Below, one piece after another: positions 56,659 to 64,000 of a DNA stretch of 64,000 bases. Position numbers and translations under genes: made by a program. The stretch comes from Diphasiastrum complanatum. Lineage: Eukaryota; Streptophyta; Lycopodiopsida; Lycopodiales; Lycopodiaceae. The stretch lies in assembly GCA_029204225.1 (NCBI GenBank), contig CM055101.1, positions 6,019,246-6,083,245 of the forward strand. Reading direction: 5' to 3'. The first letter of the stretch is position 1; every line of letters starts with the position of its first letter. The notes under the pieces were generated by a model. It was not told the DNA's origin and did not search any database. It saw only the letters and a list, made by a program, of their open reading frames with translations.

Positions 56659-58359
56659 CTACATCAGCAACGGGAAGCCAATAAGGAAACTGAAAAAGAG
56701 ATGGACACTCATCGCGAATAGCTGCATCATACACGTAACCATCAACCATATGTGCAAGGTGCCCCAAGAAAAGATAGCAGCATCAGAAGACCAGCACCAA
56801 AGAGTAGGAACATAACCAGGATAATAGGCACGTTGTAACAACATGGAAAAGTAAGCAACATGCCAGGAAACATGGAGCATAAAGAGATCATCCTGACAAA
56901 GGATAGCTAAAATGGAGAAATATGCACCAGCATGGTCAAAAGCCCAAGGTATCCATAAGGCCCATGAATGAGAAGTAGCAATGGCATACGGTACTCTCAA
57001 GGTCCATATCACGAGAAGAGCAGCATGCCAAAAGCTCCAAAATCTCCAAGAAATCAATGCATCATCTAAAAAGACATGATGCACGAAAACAATAGCAACA
57101 AATTTAGAAATAGTAGAGGCCCCAACTGAAAAACTGTAGCCAAAAAACTCATCCAGAAAGACCTCATATAGACATACCAATCCATCATGGGATACACCAA
57201 AAATGGATGGAGAATCGAATGACCCATCGGAACTGGCTGCAAGTGTAATCCCAAAGTACACACCAGGTGCACAAGTGAGGAATAGAAGAAATGCACTGGA
57301 ACGAGAAATAAGATCTGCAACATCAATAGCAAGCATCGGAGCAATATTCACGTGTATCTGGGAATGAGTATCAAAGCACATATGAGCAACACTGAAGTAT
57401 ATGGTAGCAACATCCCCAAAAACTATCCAAGAGAGGAGAAGGAACTCTCTCAAGGTACCCTGATGGTCTCGGAACACCAAAACAAAGTGACAACTCAGCA
57501 TCGGAGACCAAGCAATATGGAGCAACCCAAAATGACGGGGATCCTGAAGATCATCCGGACAAACATTAGCTGGAACGGAGGCAATACCCAAGCCATCAGG
57601 ATATGCCAAGCTTGACAATGAGCAACAATCCAAGGAATACATAGAGAGCCACATGCATAATCATAGAGATATCGGCACCATAGGCGATCAGTAATATGGA
57701 AAAACCAGCACCAATAAACAGGTCCAAATGAAAACCAAGCTATATAATAACCAGGAATGCCATTTAGCCATAGCATCGGCATGGACTACATGAAACCTAC
57801 ATGTAGAAACACAAGGAGACTGAAGGATCCTTGTATACTCATCTAGAAAGATCCCAGCATGTAAATACCCTAGATAAGTAATAGTGACCATCTGGCAAAT
57901 TTCCTCGGATAGAAAATGTGTAATGGTAAGGGTGAAAGGCTCATGAATCATGTCAGGAACCGTAGAAATGTCATGAGACAAATCACAAACCTCAAGAAAA
58001 GGTCCATAGAATAAAGCGAAAGAAGATACAACCTGATCACCAATAGCGAGGGAACCAGCAAATGTGGACCTGTGAAGAACCCCATAGAAATCAGTAGGAA
58101 CATCGGCCATAACAGACTCAAGAGATGGAGATATAGAGACCAATGGAGAAGATACTGCACGAACCACCGAACCAGGAGGGCTATCTGAGGTAGGCACAAA
58201 AGCAATAGTAGAAATACCACCAAGGTATATAGCCTCAATATCAATGAAACCGGGAATGACCACCAAATACGATATCTGTGAATCAAGGCATATAGGTGCA
58301 AGGCACGTAGTAACAACCTGTATATCCAAAGCAGCATCAACCTGAGTAAGAGGACCCAC
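56659..58359 (-). other. 1.7-kb nearly open frame of unknown nature
   Basis: On the minus strand 58,359-57,688 (223 codons) and 57,654-56,659 (331 codons) share one register and are separated only by a stop and about 30 nt. The predicted peptide is very rich in Phe, Trp, Leu and Ser, with recurring (A/L/F)W(I/M)PW words (WALWIPW near 56,960; FWIPWYDVP near 56,640 in another frame). It has no polymerase, integrase or protease motif. It lies where reverse transcriptase and integrase should be, between the gypsy-like protease (58.5 kb) and an LTR-like end (56.0 kb). Diverged nucleotide repeats (tatggataccttgg on the minus strand) may keep it open by chance. Protein-coding status is unproven. Confidence 0.3.
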
Positions 58360-58382
58360 GATCGGTGAAAGTGAAGCAGCAA

Positions 58383-58880
58383 CTAATGTACTCTAAATGG
58401 AAAGAAGAGTTGCATCATCAGCCTTTGGCAAGCTACGCATAAACTGTTTCCCGGTAACCAACTGATAGTCACTCTAGGAATCAATACCAGAAAGTAAATG
58501 ATGCCGACCAACATGTGTAAAACATAGTGTCTGTTGAGAAATATCCACAACAACAGTACCAAGTGATGAAAACCAATCTGCACCAAGAATAATGTCATAG
58601 TGCTACGTACTACCAAAAGCACCTCCTGAAGATGGAGATGGAGCAGGAGCAGACGTACTCAAAATAGGAAATAAAGGTGCTTTACCAAGATGATGAAGAA
58701 TATCTGGGGGGGTGGTATCCCCTCGTGGTAGGATAGTCTTAAGGCTAGAAAGAATACGATCAATACGACTCTCAAGATGATCCATGCGGGAATCAATATG
58801 TGTAAAACGATCATCTAAAGAGCTCTACGGAGGGTCTTAAGATGAAGAAGTCGCCATAGAGACTAAGGAAGAGACAAAAA
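58383..58880 (-). pseudogene. Gypsy-like gag start fused to the end of the protease
   Basis: On the minus strand a frame near 58,855 starts MATSSS-like, and from 58,785 reads MDHLESRIDRILSSLKTILP, a gag-type helix. A proline/serine stretch and a stop at 58,603 follow. Beyond it the same strand reads YDIILGADWFSSLGTVVVDI (about 58,605-58,545), the C-terminal signature of plant retroviral-type aspartic proteases (D-x-ILGxDW). Gag core, zinc knuckle and the catalytic protease half are absent, so a deletion brought the two together. Confidence 0.6.
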
Positions 58881-59220
58881 CCTGAGGGAGAGGACATTTG
58901 TCGTCACCCCAACTTAGTCTAACTTCCGAAATCACCAAAAATCGCACGTAAACAGTCAATCAAGATGGATGATAATCAGAAAATGAGGGACTGAGATAGT
59001 AGAAGGTTTCTAAAAAAATGGAAAAATGGAAAGAGGAGGGTGTGAGGCAACAAATATGAACATGAATAGGGGACTGGAAAGAGCAGTATGTGAGCAGAAA
59101 AGATAGCAAGTAGGTGCAAAAAGGAAGTACAAAAAGGACGCAAGCAATACTTGGGTGGGTGTTGATTCGTCGTTCACTCGGTAGTGCCAACAAAGAGAGG
59201 TAAAAGCTGAAGATAATAGG
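58881..59220. other. Leader-like noncoding stretch
   Basis: No gene seen. It lies upstream (minus strand) of the gag start and directly right of it begins a tandem repeat, so it is probably the 5' untranslated region or LTR edge of the same element. Confidence 0.35.
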
Positions 59221-59730
59221 GCACTGGGCAGCAACTACCAAGATCCACAATATGCTGAAGAATAGGCTGAGAAAAGGTGCTGAAGTAAGGTGCCGAACAG
59301 CCTCCAATCAATAGCCGAAACGGACAGCAAGTCAGTGAAAAGAAATGCTAAAAATGAGGTTGTAGTAGGGCGCTGGACAGCCTCCAGTCAATATAAAAAA
59401 TGGGTAGCAAATTGGTGAAAAAAAGTGTCGAAAATGATGAGGTAGTAGGGTGCTGGGCAATAGCTACCAAATCTGCAAAAACAATGAAAATCTGTCCAAA
59501 AAATTGATGAAAGTGATGGATTATTGCTGAAAATGAGATGGTAGTCGGGCGCTAAATAGCCTCCAATCAATATAAAAAATGGATAGCAAATCGGTGACGA
59601 AAAGTGTCGAAAATGATGAGGTAGTAGGGCGCTGGGCAATAGCTACCAAATCTGCAAAAACAATGAAAATCTGTTGAAAAAATCGACGAAAGTGATGGGT
59701 TAGCAAGGCGTTGGACAGCCTCACTTTACC
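59221..59730. repeat. Tandem repeat, 179-bp period with half-unit pieces
   Basis: Two full units (about 59,357-59,531 and 59,532-59,705) share agggcgct, cctccaatcaatataaaa, agtgtcgaaaatgatgaggt and gcaatagctaccaaatctgc in order. Partial or diverged pieces flank them (59,221-59,350, with a spacing of 80 bp; and 59,705-59,730). The frames across it are repeat artefacts. Confidence 0.75.
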
Positions 59731-61020
59731 TTTTCCTTTGAGGTGGATGAACTGTTCCTCGATAAAGACAATATCCAGCATTATTTGTTGACTTTTTACA
59801 ACGAGATTGTAATTAGGTTTAGGCCTAGGTCTACAAAGATTTTTAAAGAAACATCAATTTTCTCAATTGCTAAATTCAAAACCCCCAGAAAATCAAACCA
59901 CAATCTAATGCATTACAAAGTAAAAAAAATCATTGTGGTTCCATAGAGTTTTTGAATAATGAATGTGATTTGTGATTATTTAAGACTAGATGCAAGGTAA
60001 TTAGCTATTTTCAAATCTTGGTTGTTTTGGAACTAGGGCATAGTCTTGACATTTCTTTTTCCTATTTCAAGGATTGAACTTTGACTAAAAGTGTGTGCAT
60101 GAGTAGAGAGATAGCAACAATAAAGAACATATATGAAATGATTTTGTGAATGCAAATATCTAATGTTTATTTAATTGTTGTTGTTAATGATAATGTTGAT
60201 GTGTCATGCAGGTTGAGAGCCCAAGAAAAAGCAAAAGATGTAAATATTTTGCTATTAATGATTTGCATATGAAGGTGCATGTAAAAAGTACACATGTATG
60301 ATTTGCATATGAAGGTGCATGTAAAGAGTACACATGTATGAAAGGAAAAGAGACGCATCTAAAGGACCAAATTCTTGCAATAAAGTCCTCAACGATGTGA
60401 CAAAGCTTCTTGTGTGCACATACCTTGACATTGACTTTAATGTCGACTTTTGCACAAACTTCATTGACCAACTTGAACGCAGAGACTATAGTATTGCCTT
60501 TTTGCAAGGCAATGCCAAAACAAGGTCTTTCTAAAAATTGCGATATGTTTGATATTGTTGTGCACATTAAAAAATGCAAAAGGAAAAAAATTCATTCAAA
60601 GATTAAAAAACAAATCTAATAGGAAAGAGAGACTCGCCTAAATTAAACACACTATGTCCAAATTTCATGAAAGTTGTAAACTTATCACATGCACCCAAAA
60701 CTCATAATATGCATGCAAAACTTTTTGAATCCCAAGCCTTTTCAATGCAAAACAAGGACCCACCACCAAAAAGGCTTACCCCAGGGAGGGAAGGCAACAA
60801 CAAAAAGGCCTTTCTTGGCTAGGCAACAACCAAAAGACCTAAAAAAAAGGGGGGATCACTGCAATCAATCAACAATGAAGCAGCAGCAGCAGCAGGAGGA
60901 GGTGTGATCTGGTAAGGAGTATCAATTAAGTTGGCACTCCCCAGGAGCTGCCAAGTCAGCATGTGACACTGCAAGACTTTTTCCACACCACCCCCCACTC
61001 ACTCACTCTCTCACTACACT
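59731..61020. other. Noncoding stretch before gene copy C
   Basis: No gene seen. It contains a 40-bp duplication (60,261-60,340) and a small (CAG)5 run near 60,881-60,895. A 131-codon minus-strand frame at 60,579-60,184 overlaps the duplication and shows no known motif. Confidence 0.4.
60261..60340 (+). repeat. 40-bp tandem duplication
   Basis: Units 60,261-60,300 and 60,301-60,340 (atttgcatatgaaggtgcat...) differ at one position, so the duplication is recent. Confidence 0.9.
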
Positions 61021-61024
61021 TAAC

Positions 61025-61120
61025 CACACGTTAGATGTCAGCCACGTGTCAAAGTGCCACTTGTCATATGCATAATGGTTGTCACATAAGTCTCCGAAAA
61101 ATATCTAAGCTGAGAACGTG
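61025..61120 (+). promoter_or_regulatory. ACGT-core motifs upstream of gene copy C
   Basis: Three ACGT cores: CACACGTTA at 61,025, GCCACGTGTC at 61,041 and GAACGTGCC at 61,114. They lie 360-450 bp before the start codon. The 10-mer at 61,041 is identical to the one at 8,887 upstream of copy A. Confidence 0.5.
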
Positions 61121-61207
61121 CCATGGGGAGGCCACACGATCCTTCCTTTGCACCTCCCTATTCCCTTACAGGTATCATCATTCACTGCATTCTCTGAATT
61201 GCTCTAA

Positions 61208-61215
61208 TATAAAGG
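61208..61215 (+). promoter_or_regulatory. Putative TATA box of gene copy C
   Basis: TATAAAGG lies about 90 bp after the last ACGT motif and 270 bp before the start codon, a plausible core promoter position given a leader of about 240 nt. Confidence 0.4.
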
Positions 61216-61349
61216 AGTATAATCTGAGCTTTCTATTGCAAATTTATCTCCAAATGTTCGTATTTTTGGGAGATCTAATTATGCTTGACGATGGAATTAT
61301 CCAACATCATGAGCACAATGTAGACATGCAGTTCCCAGTTTAAGAAGGA

Positions 61350-61477
61350 GTGCTCTTTCTAACCCAGCTGTGCAGTGAAAGTGCTTCATTTTTTGTAATG
61401 GATGTGGGAGGGTGCTGCTGATCCAAAAAAGTGCAGGATAGACTGCAAATTTTGGGAGCAAACCTTACCAGGCAGAG
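61350..61477 (+). promoter_or_regulatory. 5' leader block of gene copy C
   Basis: It contains aacccagctgtgcag near 61,360 and GATAGACTGC at 61,437, aligned with the leaders of copies A and B. As in copy A, an AG precedes GATAGACTGC. Confidence 0.45.
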
Positions 61478-62467
61478 ATGGGCTCCATTCTGCCATCTCA
61501 CATGGATCAAGGAGTCATCTTTGGGGTGCTGGGTCTGTGGCATGTGCTCAACACCTTGAATCTGTATATCAAAACCCCCAGAGGATTCAGATACAGGACA
61601 TGGTTTCCAGTGAAACTCCCCTGGACTTTAAGATTTCTCGAGCTGTGGATTATTCTGCTCATCATTGTGATGTTTATTTGTACTCAGATGTCACATGCCC
61701 GTGCAGACATCTCCTCAGGAATCATCCAAGCTGCTCACATACAGAGATTCCAGCATGTCACATTTGCCCTCTTCTTCTTGGTCTATGCAGCGGTGGGCCT
61801 GGTGAGTGAACAGTGCTCTATGCTGCCTCTTCCCCCAGGGGTCCTGCATTCAACATTTGCCCTTGGGTTTCTTCTGGAGCTGCTAGTGTTTCATTTTGGT
61901 CACCATCCTGGTGAAACATTGGAAAATTTCGTCCACATGTTTATGCAGATCATCCTTCTTTTTCTAGTTTCCCTGATGTTCCTGGAAATCCTTTGGCCCC
62001 GAAGCTTTGTTATCTCCATTGCGAGATGTATGCTGCTGATCTTGAAAGGCACTTGGTTTTTCGATATTGGTATTCTTATCAATGTGCCTAGCAGTATTCC
62101 TCTTGGGTGTGTTTCTGGAGCTCATGGTTTTCCTGTGTGTCCAGTAGGCGAGGCATTGATGCGCGCAAAATCCCTCCAAGTCCTGGTTTTTGGGTGCCAA
62201 ATGTTAGGCATTGTGATTGGGACATATTTGGCTTATGCGTTGTTGAATCAATTTCTCATCAAAGGGCCTTACTTGCAGATTTTGGAAGATGTGGAGGAAT
62301 CGGGTAGCAAGGTAGATGCCGTTGAAGAGGATGAAGCTGTTCCTATCATAAGTGTGATCGCAAGGTCACTTTCAATACGGGTTAGTGTCAATAATACTAT
62401 ATCTCCAAAAGAGTTGAGATTGAATCATCAAGCAGTCTTTCAAATGCAAGAAACTATCAATCACTAG
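61478..62467 (+). CDS. DUF716/TMEM45-like multi-pass membrane protein, copy C (329 aa)
   Basis: An intact intronless paralogue of copies A and B. It starts MGSILPSHMDQGVIFG and keeps the seven hydrophobic segments, FHFGHHPGETLE and GTWFFDIGILIN. Small changes include N to D in that last motif and HGFPVC in the loop. The C-terminus is 12 residues longer than expected: an extra base near 62,410 shifts the frame past the position where A and B stop (their tga sits inside ttgaga here). The extended tail reads ELRLNHQAVFQMQETINH. The rest is under no visible decay. Upstream are ACGT motifs and a TATA box, and downstream is a conserved noncoding block. Localisation to membranes is inferred from hydrophobicity; biochemical function of the family is unknown. 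Confidence 0.9.
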   Translation: MGSILPSHMDQGVIFGVLGLWHVLNTLNLYIKTPRGFRYRTWFPVKLPWTLRFLELWIILLIIVMFICTQMSHARADISSGIIQAAHIQRFQHVTFALFFLVYAAVGLVSEQCSMLPLPPGVLHSTFALGFLLELLVFHFGHHPGETLENFVHMFMQIILLFLVSLMFLEILWPRSFVISIARCMLLILKGTWFFDIGILINVPSSIPLGCVSGAHGFPVCPVGEALMRAKSLQVLVFGCQMLGIVIGTYLAYALLNQFLIKGPYLQILEDVEESGSKVDAVEEDEAVPIISVIARSLSIRVSVNNTISPKELRLNHQAVFQMQETINH

Positions 62468-63420
62468 ACAATTGGTCTAATTTTTTTGTTGAATTGTTTG
62501 CAAAAGCAGGGTTGGATTTGATAGACATGCTCATTACTAACAGCTTCTTGGATCCGTGATCTCCTACTATGAAACAGAACAGTAGAAAAAGAAATAGTTG
62601 ATTATCCAGGCCTTCCTGTAAGTTATAAATATCTTTCAACTCCAGCCTAATTCCACCCCAGGAGTGATACAGAATAGCTAGAGAATTGTACATATTTTGG
62701 ATTTTGAGGCTTTTAATGTGAAAAAATCAGAGTCTGAGAAGCAATTTTTTGATGCAGAATGGGCAAATGGTTGCGCTAGACTGTGTTGAACCCAAAGTTG
62801 TTGAGTCCCTGTGTCTAGAACATACTTGTCTACCGAGGCCTGAAGACTTCTTGTCACAACTTCTTCCTGCGCAGACCTACGATGGGCTAGCTGCTAATCT
62901 GCCTTCCTGTCAGATGGCCATCTTGGAATCCACGCAGGAAGAAAAGGGGTGACGAACCTAACAAGGAGAGTCGACATGAGAGCTTCTTGGTGGAAGCAAG
63001 AAGTATTTTGCTTGTCTACCTGGTTGATATTTTCGTGATCACCTCTTATGATTCTGATGATGCTCAATACTGATGTTTAATGTGACTTTACAACGCTGAC
63101 AGATTTTGCTTGCCAAAAGGCTTGGTGGGCTATTGCAGAAATCTTATTGGAGTCTGGAAGGCACTGTGGGCTTCCATCTTTCAACAACAAGAAGAGCATG
63201 CATGTGATTGTGAGGGGGAGCTACCTACTGCCATCTCTTCCAGCAGCATGTGAGAGATTCTATAAAAGTTTCAAACTTCTTATATTCTGATTATTTGACA
63301 TTCAGCAGCTTCTTGATTGGGAAGCATTATTTGGAAATTTATGTTCTACTTTCAATTGTGCTCGTGATCAGCAATGGGCACAGTTTTGTATTTATACTAT
63401 ACACATGGATTTTTAAAGGG
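62468..63420 (+). other. Conserved downstream block of gene copy C
   Basis: Noncoding sequence matching that downstream of copy B over about 900 bp: gttgaacccaaagtt near 62,787, ttcttcctgcgcagacc near 62,862, a 28-nt identical tract around 63,035-63,062, a 23-nt identical tract at 63,109-63,131, and a distal tract at about 63,290-63,400 shared also with copy A. A 67-codon frame at 62,749 is not conserved in copy B and is not supported. Confidence 0.6.
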
Positions 63421-64000
63421 CTAAGAGGGGAGCCCCACTTGCCATTAGTGTCTATAGGTTTACTAACATTTCAAAAAGGATTGTTCAGATTTATCATTTA
63501 AGGGTGGTTTCTGTGGCCATTTGCCATTCCAGTTGTGATTATAAGGTAACATGAATGAGTTGGTGCCCCCCTTTCCCTTGTGAAGTTATATAACCTCAAG
63601 TCTAAGTTTGCCATTTTGCATGTGATGGTTGTATTTCATTATTTGTCATCATTTTTGAAGTCATAAAAAAGTATTCTCTATTGTCGATCTAGTGCAATTA
63701 TGAAGAAGCTTAGATTTTGCAAAAACCATTTGAGTCTATGAAAAGAGCTACGCCATGCCATGAATATTTCCATAAAGGTTTTGGGGTGCTTTGATTATCT
63801 GCCCGAATAGTTTAACTAGCATTAGTTTTTCTAAACTATAGTTCTCCTGCATATTTCTCCCTTTAAATCGGTGGGCTTCAATTCTCCTTTGCATTTCCAA
63901 GTGATGGTGTGAGAGCTTTCCAAATAGTCTAACTTCTTAACCGTAGCTCCAATTGAGATGAACATGGTGCCATTAGAAAGAGCTCGATGAGAGCTTTGTA
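63421..64000. other. Window end, no gene seen
   Basis: Noncoding, with no recognised repeat partner in this window. The final 100 bp (tagctccaattgagatgaac) look like dispersed repeat or LTR sequence but could not be assigned. Confidence 0.3.

Noticed and set aside
60184-60579. 131-codon minus-strand frame near gene copy C
   Set aside because: Spans a recent 40-bp duplication that repeats its peptide; no motif and no conservation.
62749-62952. 67-codon frame downstream of gene copy C
   Set aside because: The homologous noncoding block downstream of copy B does not keep the frame.

Overview
This looks like a gene-poor stretch of nuclear DNA from a land plant. It holds one recognisable host gene family in three intronless copies, set among many dead retrotransposons: Ty3/gypsy elements with a tRNA-Asp-type primer site, Ty1/copia pieces primed by initiator-Met tRNA, and a plant LINE with a zinc-binding tail domain. 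Nothing resembles bacterial operons. The repeat load fits a large plant genome, but the species cannot be told from sequence alone.

Layout. 1-6.6 kb: the end of one LTR element, then a rearranged gag-only-looking element (coiled coil, polypurine tract, LTR) and an LTR relic carrying a long (GA)n tract. 6.66-8.46 kb: an antisense 5'-truncated LINE. 8.7-11.25 kb: DUF716/TMEM45-like gene copy A with an ACGT-rich upstream region. 12.96-14.65 kb: LINE ORF1-like and unidentified relics. 14,651-20,126: an antisense Ty3/gypsy element bounded by a 5-bp GATAT target duplication and containing a large internal deletion. 20.1-26.0 kb: a gag-protease piece of a sister family, a compound microsatellite, and a sense-strand copy of the same gypsy family with decayed primer site and pol. 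29.2-32.8 kb: gene copy B (minus strand) with its conserved downstream block and an upstream ABRE/G-box-like cluster. 33.3 kb: a MITE-like inverted repeat. 35.3-41.5 kb: two and a half tandem 2.4-kb units, each with a long hairpin and a set of short related palindromes. 41.5-44.1 kb: a second gag-like relic interrupted by a foldback element. 45.9-55.6 kb: LTR relics and copia gag and integrase fragments. 55.6-59.8 kb: a gypsy-like relic containing a 1.7-kb nearly open frame of unknown nature and a 179-bp tandem repeat. 61.0-63.4 kb: gene copy C.

The only genes that look intact and cellular are the three DUF716/TMEM45-like copies. They share coding sequence, a 5' leader block, downstream noncoding blocks and ACGT-core upstream clusters, so whole gene units were duplicated. 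Copies B and C are closer to each other than either is to A. Everything else is mobile-element debris or repeats. The least explained structures are the palindrome-bearing tandem units at 35-41 kb and the noncoding tracts conserved next to the duplicated genes. No computed search was possible; all calls are by reading.
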